A DNA stretch of 64,000 nt from assembly GCA_019454045.1 (NCBI GenBank), contig SKCR01018433.1:1-64000 (forward strand). Direction: 5' to 3'. The notes below the pieces were generated by a model. The model was not told the origin of the DNA and made no database searches. It saw only the letters and a program-made list of their open reading frames with translations. This DNA comes from Zanthoxylum bungeanum (lineage: Eukaryota; Streptophyta; Magnoliopsida; Sapindales; Rutaceae). Made by a program: the position numbers and the translations under genes. Positions 9,396 to 21,330 of this stretch are shown here, piece after piece. Position 1 is the stretch's first letter, and each line of letters begins with the position of its first letter.

Positions 9396-10992
9396 ATAAT
9401 ATTGATAAGTTAATTCAATTATTTTGCAGAAATACTTTTGGTGGGAGGAGACAATTAATATTATGATGTGTATTGCATGGGAGAAGAAGGTGGTCATTCG
9501 GTATAAAGATATGTTGAATGAGATTAAGCATAAATTGAAGCAACCATGTTTCATAGACGATCCCCTATGAAATAATTTGAATCAATACTGGGAATCTCTT
9601 GACTTTCGTGTACGTTCATAAGCGGCCTTCCGTAATTGGCGACGATCCGCCATCGAATGAACAGAAATGGTCAGGCTACGGAAGGCACCAAAACGCATTA
9701 CGACCATGGTCGTCATCTTGTAAGTATATAAATTGCAAGTAATAAATATTTTTTTGAATTACTTATTAATTTTTTTATAGTTAATTACTATTACATTATT
9801 TGCAAATGGATAGGAGAAACAACTGGGCAGTCAGCCCATTGCCTTTGAGCTCTTTGTGCATACACACAGGAAGAATACTGTCAGACACACGTTCTTCGAT
9901 CAGCGATCTCAGGATGTGCATGTAAGGTTTTATATATATATTTATGTTAAGTTGTATTTTTTTTTTTACTTATATAACTTTAAAAATATATGTATTACGA
10001 TCTAATATTTCTCAAATTTATCATGAGATCGCTATACAGTTATCTGAGACCAGCTGTTACATATTGGGGAGCCGATAGATGAGGACCAATAATTTATTGA
10101 GATTGTCAAGGGGGAGAGGAATAAGTATGTCTATGGTCTACGCTCCCAACATGTATTTGAGGGTAGTTTTTCATCTTTTATTGCCTCGATTTCACAAGCG
10201 GAAATGCAGGAAGAGATCACTACATTGCAACAGCAGCAGCAGAAGCAGATGCGGCAACAGCATGAGCATATGCAGCAGCAGATGCAAGAGCAAATGTGGA
10301 AGCAACAACAGATATAGGAGCATGTTCGACTAGCTTTTCAGTTGATGCAGCAGTAGATGCATTTGCCTCCCGGTGTCTCTCCACCTCCTCCTAGTGTGTA
10401 GTACATTTTGTTTAATGTAATACAGTAAATTAATGTAACATTATCATTTTATGTTTATTATTATAAAAAAATATTATTTATTTATTATTAATTATTTATT
10501 TATAATATTAAATTTTAATTGAACAAAATAATTTAATAGAAAAAATCAAATATAATATAAAATATAATATAATTACTGACAGACTATTCGGTCAGTAATT
10601 ATATTACAATGTGTAAACTTTACCGACGACACTATACAATCGGTAAATTCAAGGCATTACCGACCGTTATTTCGGTCTGTAAAATATTTTTATCGACTGT
10701 ATATTTTATCGGTCGATAATATTTTGAGTTATTATCGACCAAAATTCATTTATTTAACGACCGATTATTTCCCATATTCTGTCGGTAATATTTACTGACA
10801 ACAAATTTATTTGGTTGGTAATCGGTCGATAAAATCACCGATGAAAATATATTCGGTCGGTATTTTAGTATGACGAGCCATGTACCGACATAATATATCA
10901 GTCGGTAATCTGTTGATAATATATCATTCCGACATAAATCTATTATTTACCGATCGAATTATCGGTCGGTAAATAGCTTTTTTCTTGTAGTG

Positions 10993-11660
10993 TATTGTTG
11001 CACAACATCTACTATCAACCCAAAAAATGACATTTATTTATTAATATTGTCATAAAACAAATTAAACTACAAGAAAATGAAAACAAAATTGACTTAAATA
11101 TGCTATCATTCTAGAAGCAATAATAATAATAATAAGGGATATTATCATTTTCCACCATAATATTGATTTATGTATGGAGTTATTCGAAAATTTTAATTCA
11201 ATTTTACACTCAAATTTCAGTTAATGTTAAATTAGTACACTGATTAAAATTTTGATATAAAATTAAACTTGTTTAAAATTTTCTTATAAGTTTATACATA
11301 AATCAATCTTGATAATATCCCTAATAATGAATGAATTTACATTTTTTTTAAACTTAGCTTTCTTACCAACCAGGCAACCACAAGGTCCAAAACTCTACAA
11401 GTCATCTTCCTCATTTTATCCCAAAAAATTAAAAAAATGAATGATCAAATTTCTCATTAATTATGATCGGCCACATTGATCTTTTAACATAAATTATTAT
11501 TTTTCTACATTAATATTAAAGTTAAATAATTACAATATATAAAATTCATCCTCTGATTACGTACACATCAAAACATCAAAAAATTAAACCAAAGGATTAA
11601 TAATAATTAATTCTATGCTCTTCACCTCACACAGACAATAATAATATGCTTAATTGCTAA
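10993..11660. other. Intergenic DNA downstream of the S40-like gene
   Basis: AT-rich. It must contain the 3' untranslated region and polyadenylation site of the minus-strand S40-like gene near 11560-11660, but I cannot fix a site. Short near-inverted phrases occur at about 11150-11310 (TTGATTTATG and CATAAATCAATC), possibly a decayed small inverted-repeat element. Confidence 0.4.
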
Positions 11661-12140
11661 TTAATCCTCGAACCCAACTTTTTTCCAAATTGCATTTCTG
11701 ACCCGGCGCAAATCTCTCCCTTTCAAAGTCCTCCCTACTCCTTCATGAACAGAAAATGAAGCTCCCCTCCTCATGGCTAAATATTCATGAGGAGGAACCA
11801 ACTCATCCTCTTCGTCGTCTTCGTCTTCATCACTCTCTCTCTTACTGTGCTCTTTATATTCATCTTTCAAAATCATTGACCAGTCAGGTATGTTCACCGG
11901 CAATGATGCCGATGTCACAGCAGGCATTATTCTCCGATCTTCAATCTTTTTCGCAGGCTTTCTTGATGAACGTGAACTGGGTATCGGCTTCTTGGCGACA
12001 GATTCATTTGATTTGTTGTACATGTCATCTTCATCGAATTCAAAAATATTACTATCAAAAGTGATTGCAGTTTCAGCAACTGGGGTTGGATATATGTAGC
12101 TTGGTTTTGCATGAAATAATTTTCTTGATGATGCTGCCAT
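11661..12140 (-). CDS. S40-like senescence regulator (DUF584 family)
   Basis: A complete single-exon gene of 159 codons ending in TAA. The C-terminal half carries the S40/DUF584 signature: VPPHEYLA (residues 115-122), ASFSVHEGVGRTLKGRDL (127-144) and RRVRNAIWKK (145-154), ending GFED. Before it are a strongly acidic run (102-113) and a basic patch RKPAKK (60-65) that could be a nuclear signal. Length and domain position fit the family, whose studied members are small nuclear proteins induced in leaf senescence, stress and by salicylate; their biochemical role is unclear. The ATG at 12140 is the first in the frame and lies about 135 nt from a TATA box. There is no sign of decay, and it is the only intact host gene seen. 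Confidence 0.93.
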   Translation of the reverse strand: MAASSRKLFHAKPSYIYPTPVAETAITFDSNIFEFDEDDMYNKSNESVAKKPIPSSRSSRKPAKKIEDRRIMPAVTSASLPVNIPDWSMILKDEYKEHSKRESDEDEDDEEDELVPPHEYLAMRRGASFSVHEGVGRTLKGRDLRRVRNAIWKKVGFED

Positions 12141-12276
12141 TGCAGAAAATTTGAAGCTTTTGGTTTATTTTTTTAATTTATTTTATTTGAAATAGAGAAG
12201 TTGTAGACGGTATCAGTTATGTGTTTCTCTCTAATGTTAAGTTCTGGGGTTCTCTGTATTTGTTGATTGAGTCTCA

Positions 12277-12285
12277 TTTTTATAG
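12277..12285 (-). promoter_or_regulatory. TATA box of the S40-like gene
   Basis: CTATAAAAA on the minus strand, about 135-145 nt upstream of the ATG, in an otherwise plausible 5' leader of about 110 nt that lacks upstream ATGs in good context. Confidence 0.65.
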
Positions 12286-12431
12286 TGTAATAAATGGATA
12301 AGCATAAGCTCAGTCTTTTGAATAAGCAAGTAATAAGTCATTGCTTCAAAGCGGGCGCCCTCATTTATTTATCGTATGTCCTTAGTACGTAGGAGAAATA
12401 CTTTTGTGGGCTCAGCACAAATAATTATTTT

Positions 12432-12690
12432 TAAATTTAGATCGGACCGGCTAGTTGAACTAGTCAAATCGGAAACCAGCTCTGAATCCGATCCGATTAA
12501 ATCTTAAAATTCAGTGTGTCAAAAAATCGGTAAAAATGGATGTACCGACCCGATAGGTTCTTTAAAAAATTAAAAATTAAAAATTAAAATAATTTGTTCT
12601 GTCAATTCTGTCGGATCAACCGATCAAATCAATGACTTATTAAATCTTTTAGATCACGTGTTCAATCATCGGTTCGATTTTTTAAAACCC
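12432..12690. repeat. Possible small non-autonomous repeat element
   Basis: A block rich in GATCGGACCGG, CCGATCCGATT and CATCGGTTCGAT words, ending in TTTTTTAAAACC, inserted among AT-rich DNA. It resembles the element at 152-502 in composition and in its TTTAAAACC terminus. The left terminus is not clean and no target duplication is seen. Confidence 0.3.
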
Positions 12691-13669
12691 CAATAATGTT
12701 ATGCCATTTAGTGGGTTTCACAATTTTAATTTTTCTTTTATATACATATAAAATTGTTATGCGAGCCACAAGTTTTATTTGCATAGAGTAGCATTGAGCT
12801 GGTGCATTAGCTCAGCAGAAGCATTTCTCCCCTAAAAGGTATGTGCCAAGCCAAACAAAACCAAATAAACAAAATGTTTTTTCTATTAATTGATATTTAC
12901 ATATTATTATACTCTATCTGAAATTACTATTTTATTAAGCTCAATAAATTTATGTATATCTCTTTTTAAGATTTCTATCTCTATCAACTTGAGTTCAAAA
13001 ATGAAGATACGAAAAAATGGTGAGAATCCATACATTCAAAAGTCAAGGACTTGATTTTCTAGAGTTGAGATTGAGTTGGACTAAGAATTGTATATTGGAT
13101 GAGTCTAATTTTACTTTGTCACCAATACAATTATGTTCCTCGTGAATGCACCCCCAAGATTAGAATCTTCCTCATTTTTTCTTTCATTGCAATTAGAAGT
13201 GAAGTTAATAATTTTTTCTATTGTTTTTTTTCTCAATTTCAGAACTTCAGAATCTATTTTTTAGAGTTTTTTGATTGGTTTATATAGCTTCATGTTTCTT
13301 TTGTGATTGGAGGTTTCATTTATTCAGTTGACATTTGTCCATTGCTAATCTACCATAAGATGTATGTTGTATATTTGTATCAGATTAGGTGTGATTATAG
13401 TTTTTATTATGCATGATAAATTAAACTTGCATATTTGATTAAGTTAACTGCTATTGAAGCCCACTAAATTTGGATTATGACGTGTGATCTCACGTGTTTC
13501 AGGAGGGATCAGAGTACCTCCCTTCTATATCTTGATTAATTCATAGATTCTGAAATAGATCAATTTCAGAATAGATTCACTCGGGAGTCAATTGATCTCG
13601 GAAAAATGACGTCACTCGGAAATATTTTTAAAATGCTATTTTACTAATGGGTATGTACGACCAGGTACA
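12691..13669. other. Intergenic DNA, nothing firm
   Basis: No gene or repeat boundary recognised. An ACGTGTGATCTCACGT palindrome at about 13481-13496 and a GACGTCAC site near 13608 are isolated ACGT-type words without a nearby gene. Confidence 0.4.
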
Positions 13670-14053
13670 AGACTTGGCTGGCGGTTCGGTTCCGGTTCGG
13701 AACCGAACCGAACCGGCCGGTTCCCGATTCCACAAGTGTGGAACCGGAACCGAACCGATTAATTCCGGTTCGGTTCCGGTTCCACACTTAAGTGGAACCG
13801 GAACCGTGAACCGAACCGGTCGGTTTTGGTTCGAACCGTTTTTTTTAATTATATAAAAAATTCGAAAATAAATTAAAATAAATTAGATTAATTTAATAAA
13901 TAAATAAAATTATTAAATTGAAGAGCTTGAACTTAAATTTTAAAAAATTTAAGTTGCCTACGTATCCTCCAGGGGTGAGAGGAATCAAAGCTTACGTAGT
14001 TCCATTATAATTTTAAGATATTTCCCCTTTGGAAATTTACAATTTTGTAATTA

Positions 14054-16111
14054 TCAATCATCATTATTAGTTGATCCTTCAGCTGCGGTTCCGCTTGCAC
14101 TTGTTGTTGCAGATGCATTATCGAATAAGTCTTCAAAATCATCAGGGGCATCTTCTTGTTGTCTCAGATCAGCTCGAGTCCAATCATCTACACAAACTGT
14201 TGATTCTAGAGTGTTTGGATGTAATGAAGATCGTCTAGCTTCCAATATATTGCCTCCCAAGCTGAAGGCTTGCTCAACCGCAACAGTGGAAATATGTGCT
14301 GTCAATATCTCTTTAGCAATAATTGATAAAACATGATATATATTTTGATGTCGGTTCCACCATTCAAGGATTTTAAAATTTTTACTAACTAAACTTTCAG
14401 TAGGAAACTCGAAATTTGTAGATAAATAATTATCTAATTCGGGGTTATTAGTTGTCGTATCCCTAGCTTTTTTTATTTCGTTGCAGTAACCAACGATCCC
14501 ATGCGCTAAGTCTTGTTTGAATTACCGGTTCGCTACTACTAGATTCACCTAATGTTCCTAAGTTATATCTTACAATATAATCATTAAATAACTCAATTAA
14601 ATCATTTATTAATCTCACTATTATTCTTGTAATATCAATTTCATTTAATATTCCTAAATAACCATAGTAAGCTTGTAAAACACTATTTAAACCTTCTAAT
14701 TTAAATATAGGATCAAAAACAGCAGCAATAAGATAAAGTAAATGAATTTCTCTAAAATAATTCAACCATTTTACCTTCATAGCAGTAATGGCTTCGAATA
14801 AAACAATATCATTAGGATCGCTACTTTCAACATGTTCATCGAGAGTACCAACAATATTCAAACTTTCAAGAAGAAATAAATGTGCTGTAGGATAATAAAC
14901 TCTGCTAAAAATTAAAGTAGCATCATTAAAAACTTTTAAAATTTCAAATTTTTTTTCACAAATATCCCATTGATTAGGAAAAAGTGTGATATTTTGAACA
15001 TGTTGAGAAAAAAACTACATAATGCATCTTTGTATTGTAATGCTTGACATAAAAGAAAATAAGTTGAATTCCAATGTGTTGGAACATCTCTTGAAAGTTT
15101 AATTAGTTTAATACCATTTATTTTACAAAACTTGGCACATTCTCTCCTAACTTGAGAATATGACCAAATACAATTAAGTATCGTCTTAATAGAATCAATG
15201 AAAGGTGATAATAATTTCATACCATCTTGAACACATAAGTTAAGGACATGACATGTGCAACGAATATGAAAAAACCGACCCCCTAAATTTGGTTGACATA
15301 TTTCTTTTAAATCATTGATGGATGCAGTATTTGCAGATGCATTATCAAATCCAATTGTTAAAATTCTATCTACTAAACCATATTCATCAAAAATTACCTT
15401 CACCATTCTATAAATATTTTGTGCAGTATGTTGGTCATCAAAAACTCTAAATGCAATAAGTCATTTTTGCATGGTAAATGATGCATCAATCCAATGACAA
15501 GTCACACCCATGTATGAGTGTGTTTGCCAATGGTCACTCCAAATATCAGAACATATAGAAATACGACCTTTAATCTCTTTAAATATTTCATTTAAAATAA
15601 TTTTACCACCTTTGTATAATTTAAAAATATGACGTTTTGTTGTGTTTCGAGTCATTCTACATGCAGCAGGATTTAAAGCATTATGCACGTAATTAGTAAA
15701 ATGAAGTTTTTCACCAAAGCTTAAAGAAAGATGTGTCATACAAGTTAATTTCGCAAATTCTTCTCTATTTTTTGCATCAGAATATTTAAATAAATCTACA
15801 GCATTGGTACCTCTACTAGATGATGCGTACCTGACCATTTGAGTTTGCGTCATATCAAGTCCAAGTTCAACCACATGATGTCTTTCCAGGTGCTTGATCA
15901 TATTGCCGTATCCACCAGAAAATTTGTAGGAAACCCCACAATGGTTGTAAACTGCTCTTGAACTTTCATCGTCTTGGTCTAAATGAAAATGAATTTTGAA
16001 AACATTCGAGGAACGAGACTTAACTTCTCTTCTCCGTGATTGTGAACCGACACTAGGGCCGCTCTCTTGGGTTGACATATTTGACATTATGTTCTCAGAT
16101 GAGCTTGCCAT
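14054..16111 (-). pseudogene. hAT transposase (Ac-like), recently broken
   Basis: Cut-and-paste transposase read from 16111 down. The first 216 codons (to 15461) contain a BED-type zinc finger followed by the hAT catalytic region with ICSDIWSD. After a TGA where Arg is expected near 15459, the frame continues with GFDNASANTASI and the RCTCHVLNLCVQDG motif (15406-14936). A frameshift near 15010 leads to the segment at 14861-14463. The end (14305-14054) is the hATC dimerisation domain with VAVEQAFSLGGNILEARR. Only a few lesions are visible, so inactivation looks recent. The first Cys of the BED finger appears replaced (YNHCG instead of CxxC), a second reason to doubt function. Confidence 0.9.
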
Positions 16112-16245
16112 TTGTTATTTAAGAAATAAGTAAGAAGAATAAGAAAATTGACTAATTGAGAATGATAATAACTAATTGAGAATAAGAGAATTGTAGGAAT
16201 TGAGAGAGTTGAGAAATTGGTGTGTTGAAATAATGAAAAATGACC

Positions 16246-16256
16246 CATATTTATAG
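16246..16256 (-). promoter_or_regulatory. TATA box of the hAT transposase
   Basis: CTATAAATATG on the minus strand about 135 nt before the ATG at 16111, followed by a CT-rich leader. It fits the promoter of the transposase gene. Confidence 0.55.
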
Positions 16257-16694
16257 AGTTTTAGAATTTTTTTTGATACAAAAAATGCCCATAAATATAA
16301 CCGTTATTAGGGGTATATTAGGAATTAACTATTTTAATTTTTTTTAATGGCCGTTAAGGCCTTTTTTTTTTGTATTAAGGGGCAGAGAGCCAAGCTGCCC
16401 CTTCCCCAACGGCTACTAGCCGTTGGGGAAGAAAGGGTTCATGTTGGAACCCTACGGTTCCAACAGGAGGTTCCAATAGGAACCCTACGGTTCCAATCGG
16501 TTCGGTCGGGGTGGAACCCCAACCGAACCGTTCAATCACGGTTCCGATTCCGAAACCGAAACCGGAACCGTCCGGTTCCAGCCGGTTCTGTTCCGATTCC
16601 GAACCGGAACTGTGGCCGGATCTAGATACAATAACACGTAATTGTAGCAACCAACGTCTTTTCGAGCGTACCTTCAAACATATATGGTAGCAAC

Positions 16695-17257
16695 ACTTGT
16701 ACATAAAATGACACGTAGACGTAGGATAATATTTCTTTAATTATCGTACATAGATGCCCTAGCCTCACGTGGACCAATAGCCACTCCTCTTTAAACTTCT
16801 ATTCATTTGGCATTGATCAGCTTTATTGAAGCGCCCTGTATAGATCCCCACCAACTGCTAGCTTATAATTTGTGCCACAATCGTGTGCACAAATTATAAT
16901 TTCTAAAATACATGCAAGAAAATATTGCTTTACTCCACTGGTATACACGATCAGATAAAATAACGTCACTGTAATAAACAATAACAACTGTTTTCAGTTT
17001 TTGTTCGAACAACATTGACATAACACTTGTACGTACATGTACATGAAATGACACGTAGACGTAGGATAATATTTCTTTAATAACCTTACAGAGCTTCTAT
17101 AGCCTCTAATTAGATAGATAACGTCGAATTTATCCAGTCCAGGCCGACGGGACACGTGGACCAATGGCCACTCCTCTTTTGAACTTCTATTCATTTGGCA
17201 TCGATCAAAAGCTTTATTGAGGCGCTCTGTACAAGTCCCCACTAACTGCTAGCTTAA
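16695..17257. repeat. Direct duplication of a promoter-like block
   Basis: Two direct copies (about 16695-16875 and 17025-17257) share ATGACACGTAGACGTAGG, AATATTTCTTTAAT, CACGTGGACCAAT, GCCACTCCTCTTT, ACTTCTATTCATTTGGCAT and CTGCTAGCTTA in the same order. The second copy has about 50 extra bases in the middle. Each copy holds a G-box/ABRE-like CACGTGG beside CCAAT. No confident coding region starts next to either copy. Confidence 0.75.
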
Positions 17258-19097
17258 CTTGTGGGGTCCACTGTCCATCACCGTCCAAATAAAAGATCTA
17301 GATGTCCATATCCTGACACGTCAGGTAAGAAAATTACAATTATGATTTTCCATTTTTTGTCGCGAAGTGGTAATGACGTGGCTTGTTCTACGGCGACCCT
17401 ACTTAAGCTTTCAGATGATACGTGTCGTGAACTTGGAACGGTGTCGCATTATGGATATCAATTATTGATCATGGCCACCAAGGAGTTGGCCTAAGCATAG
17501 TCCCTAACGAGGAATTGAAGGTCGCGATTTATGAATACGTGTGTTTTTCCACCAACCTAGAGTTTTAAGTTAGGTTGATTTGAATTGCAATTAAAGGTAA
17601 ATGTGAATTTGATTATTTATTATTTTTTCTTTGAATATCATCATTTTTAAAGAAAAAACAATTAATCTATGGCTCTGTTTGTCTAATCCATACATATTTC
17701 TATTTCTGTTTTTTTTCTTTCATATATTTATTAATGTATACATAACAATAAACACTCTCATCTATTTTTTAAACGTTAAAAATTCCGTCGTCAAATTTTC
17801 CGACCCGAACTTAAATAAAATAAGTAAAACCTACTCATCTTATTTTAATATATAACAATAAACGCTTTAAACTTACTTTAATATACAAATCATCCTCAAT
17901 TATGGCTCATTTATGTTCTGAAAACTCTTATTTTTATTGAAGGCTATTATGTCCATGGTGTACTGTTCTCACTGCCTTTACAAAGAAAAGAAAATGGGTA
18001 TGATAATTTCTATGTACTTTTTACCTAAGCATTATTGACTTGAATTATTTAGTAGATTTTGGGCACATCATGTGATTAAGCACAATCTCCTATAACCATT
18101 AAATAATTTGTACATGCTAATAAAGAATCATCACTTATATTTTAGAAGTACATATCTTGTTTAGAAGATTAGGCCTTCATATACATAATTAAGTAATGGA
18201 CCCACTACACTTCAACACTTCTTTAATCCAAAGGGCCATGTCTGGAAAAAAAAATAAGTAAAAATTAAATATAGTTAAATAAAGATAATCATCTTGAATT
18301 AGTATAACCAAAAATTAGGCATCCCATGAAATCATCAAAGCTAATAGTTAATGATATAGGCCGATAAGGATTTTTCTTTTTTAATCAAAGTGTTTTAGGA
18401 TTTTAAATGCAACAAAGCTAGAACTTTATCCTATCCAAGACTTTTATGGGATAAGGTATGTTCTTGTTGTATATAACAAGTAATTAGGGATCTTCTAAAA
18501 TATCATTATGAAGCTCTTATTAATAGGATTTTCAAAATCAACATTTGGAATCAAATGGTAAGTAGCATATGATGCATCTTTCTCCAAACGAAGATGCAAT
18601 CTGGTTTATCAGTTAGCAAGAAAAATAAACACAAGGTTTGAAATTTTTTCACACATTATTGACCAAAACAAACCAAATCAAATTCTGTTTTATGTTGAGA
18701 CGTTTCAATTCCGCCTAATACTTCAAATTATATTATCTTTTCATAGTTTGTTTTATATTTGAATAAAAGAGGAGGTTTGTGTTAAATCTTATCAATCAAC
18801 GTAAAATTAGTTGAATTAATTATTAATATAATTACATGAAAAGATCCATTTGATATTGTAATTTAGGGGCCGTGCTTTTAAAGCGAAGTTGTTGTTTAAA
18901 AGTTAAGATGATTTTACTTCTTAATCAATTAATGATAATCTCTCTTAAAAAAGTTAATGATAAGAACTTTCTTTACCCAACAATAATAGTTATAGTTATG
19001 AAATAATTTAACAATATATTTCCACGAGTGCTAATATATTAAATAAATAGTAATTAAATTATACATATTCTTTATTTATTAATCAATGGTTTCATAT
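17258..19097. other. Intergenic AT-rich DNA
   Basis: I find no gene. The start (17258-17500) is less AT-rich and has further ACGT words (GACACGTCAG, GACGTGG, ATACGTGTCGTG), which could be an upstream region of a gene I cannot recognise. The rest is AT-rich without repeat structure. Confidence 0.4.
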
Positions 19098-19113
19098 CAC
19101 TTATATCTCTGTT

Positions 19114-19263
19114 TTTTTTTTTGAAATCGTTGGAAATCCCACCACCAAACCACTCATTCCGAGTTTAAGCGGAATAGGTAAAACTCCCGACTGTCTCAGA
19201 TTCTCACAAGAAACGCACTCCCTGGATTCGAGCCCAGGACCTTAAATTAAGCCTCTTGGGGAC
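19114..19263 (-). mobile_element. Second tRNA-derived SINE family, 16-bp target duplication
   Basis: On the minus strand this is a 150-bp unit with a B-box-like GGCTCGAATCC (complement of 19224-19234), a degenerate A box about 30 bases before it, and an oligo-A tail (oligo-T at 19114-19122 on plus). It is flanked by CACTTATATCTCTGTT (19098-19113) and CACTTATATCTTTGTT (19264-19279), one mismatch in 16. Its body is unrelated to the SINE at 9132-9395, so it is a different family. Confidence 0.88.
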
Positions 19264-19279
19264 CACTTATATCTTTGTT

Positions 19280-21330
19280 ACATCAAAGAATTATTCGAAT
19301 TTACATATCCACATATTACACCAGTTTCCTTTTATTACCAACTCTTGTCATGTGCATATAATGGAGGAAAAGATACTGCAACAAGTAGTTGTCCTCTACT
19401 TTCAGTTATTATTTGGTAGAGAGTATTGATTGATAGTATAAGCTAACTTATAAGTATTACAGTAAGAGTATAAATTAAACTTATAATCTCACCAAAATCT
19501 ATATCAAACATTACATGACACAACGTTTATTGATCATTGGTGCATCATTAGTGCGATTATTGATCATTGCATCATCATGAGTTTCTATTTTAGCATTGCA
19601 ATATATGAAAGAAAATATCTCACCATTCATCACCAGAACAATTTCATCCACTTTATGCATTTCTATTGACGGCTATTTTTCGTTCCAATGGTGTTATGGG
19701 AAATCCTCTCCTTGAACAAACCTCCTCCAAGCAGTGAATTTATTTGATTAGTTGGGAACCAAAGCAAATCTGACAATCAAACATAAAAACCACAGATGAA
19801 ACAAGAGGTTAATGTGGTTCGGTGGAGAATGGTTTCAATCTATGTTCACATGAATTATTGATGTCTTTTTTTTCATTCCAGGTGTGATATGTGAATTCAT
19901 CTTCTCGAACAAACCTCCCCCAAGTAGTGAATTTATTTGGTTAGTTGGGAACCAAAGCAAACTTGACAATCAAAAAGAAAAACCACAGATAAAATAAGAG
20001 GTTAACGTGGTTCGGTGGAGAGTGGCTCCAACCTACATCCATGGGAGTAAAAGAGGGAATTTTATTACTAGCTCGGGTCAGAACTGACAAGTTTTCTCTT
20101 TCTATCACTAAGTTTTTAGAGCTCTTTTACAAGTGGTGAAATGTAAAAAATGCTAACCCTCGAATCTGAGTGTTCAACCTCTTTATATAGGCTTCTAAAT
20201 CTACTATTCCACCAACTCGTGACATCAATTTACTTTACTCCGTCATTGTCGCCCATGCTCCTTTTCCCCAACCACTCTGCAAACAGTAGCTCTAGTATTC
20301 CGACTCAATCACTCTGCAAACAGTAGCTCTGGTCTTCTGACTCAACCACTCTATTACACGTTCTGCCCACGTGATAGCCCGCAACTCAACCACTTCGACA
20401 TTGCTATGTATGCCAGAGGGAAAGTCTATGACCTATCCCCGTCACGTCAGCCTTCTAGAGGCTCAAACTTTTATGTATGGATTCCGTCATTCATACATAA
20501 ACACAAGATAATGCAACCCCTATCTCGGTCCTCGAGTAGTATGCCGAGGTGAATGGTGCTGGATCATCTTCCTTATTTCTTTACCAGGTCGGGTCGGTAG
20601 TCACGGACCAACTCGGGTCGGCCTTTGAGACGCTCAAGTACCGCCGAATCTGATATCTTTTCATTAGGTCGGATCGATATCCCCACCTATCCAATTGGCT
20701 CTTCCTTTTGGTCATTCCCTGCCTTGGGCTCAGGCCCTTTTGTCTGACCTTTCATCCTCACAAGAACCTTGGACCCCCATCTGTTAAGTGCAAATCTCAT
20801 TATACCATTCCAGACTTCAGAGTTCATTGGGGCTGGAAATCACCATCAATATTTGTCCCCTAGTTCTTAGTATCAACGAGTTGGTGAGTTAATACCGGGA
20901 ACTATAATAAAGGTGTAGATTGTACCCATGTCTTTGGGTCTCATCTCGTAACTATCCATACTGCCACGTCCCTCGGGTCGGGAAGGCACATGTATTGCCA
21001 AAGAGTCTTCTTTCGGTAATGATTGCCCCTTTTCACAACCAACTGAAGTCTTTCTAGGGTTTCTGAATCGCCTCTAAGAAGATGTGAAGCCTTAATAGTA
21101 TTCCTTAAATGCCAGTCATGTTTGTCAAGGCTTATTTTTTCTTCGTCTCCCCGAGAAGCCATGTGTCATGCATCTGTGGTTAGCGCGCCAAAACCTAAGA
21201 CAGTTGTGTCCAACCCAAATAATGGCTTCAATATGAGCCCTTCATTTGACTTCAACAGATGTGATCCTCCTTCCACGTGTCGCTGATCCCGCGCATCTAT
21301 CCCAATTCGACGGCCAATAGTCAGCATGAA
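19280..21330. repeat. Repeat-derived spacer with direct duplications
   Basis: A segment of about 140 bp occurs twice (about 19710-19850 and 19903-20043) with shared words such as GTGAATTTATTTG, GTTGGGAACCAAAGCAAA and ACGTGGTTCGGTGGAGA. A shorter tandem repeat containing CACTCTGCAAACAGTAGCTCT lies at about 20271-20345. The sequence after 20040 has the composition of transposon 5' regions (GGGTCGG-rich) and may belong with the broken gene that follows. No coding function is supported. Confidence 0.5.

Larger units (their letters stand above)
8507..10399 (+). pseudogene. CACTA transposase-associated gene (Ptta/En/Spm type), broken
   Basis: A decayed multi-exon gene. An exon from about 8513 begins MARGIDRGLL. 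Later exons give FWWEETINIMM...AWEKKVVIRYKDML (about 9431-9545), then QYWESLDFRVRS, and QPIAFELFVHTHRKNT followed by HTFFDQRSQDVH (about 9825-9925). A last exon has EIVKGERNKYVYGLRSQHVF (about 10098-10155) and a glutamine-rich coiled tail (about 10200-10370). The ELF-HTH and FxDxRSxxVH order is the signature of the plant Ptta/En/Spm transposase domain. Stops interrupt frames, for example TGA where a Trp is expected near 9568 and TAG in the Gln tract near 10315. The SINE at 9132-9395 sits in an intron whose acceptor TTTTGCAG is at about 9423-9430. Exon limits are approximate. Confidence 0.8.
7170..10992 (+). mobile_element. CACTA (En/Spm) DNA transposon, left end uncertain
   Basis: The right end is TTTCTTGTAGTG (10981-10992), the inverse of CACTACAAGAAA, the standard CACTA terminus. 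Both flanks carry many subterminal copies of CGGTCGGTAA-like words (about 7195-7330 and 10560-10980), as CACTA transposases require. Between them is a gene with the plant Ptta/En/Spm transposase domain (8507-10399) and a nested SINE. A matching CACTACAAG terminus is not visible on the left; the repeats begin at about 7195, so the left end is either degenerate or lost and the start given is approximate. Confidence 0.8.
13670..16625 (-). mobile_element. hAT-superfamily DNA transposon, inactivated
   Basis: A nearly full-length hAT transposase gene (14054-16111, minus) is bracketed by two segments dense in GGTTCGG/GGTTCC and inverse words (about 13680-13840 and 16430-16615). These are the subterminal transposase-binding arrays expected for hAT elements. 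The precise inverted termini and an 8-bp target duplication could not be resolved, so limits are approximate. The same subterminal vocabulary occurs in the non-autonomous element at 4685-5726. Confidence 0.75.

Noticed and set aside
11756..12112. Open frames overlapping the S40-like gene in other frames or on plus
   Set aside because: Shadows of the real gene; the minus frame 11661-12140 has the S40 signature.
17261..17494. 77-codon open frame on plus
   Set aside because: No domain, poor start context and no supporting promoter or splice layout.
20941..21162. 73-codon open frame on minus
   Set aside because: No recognisable domain and lies in repeat-like spacer DNA.
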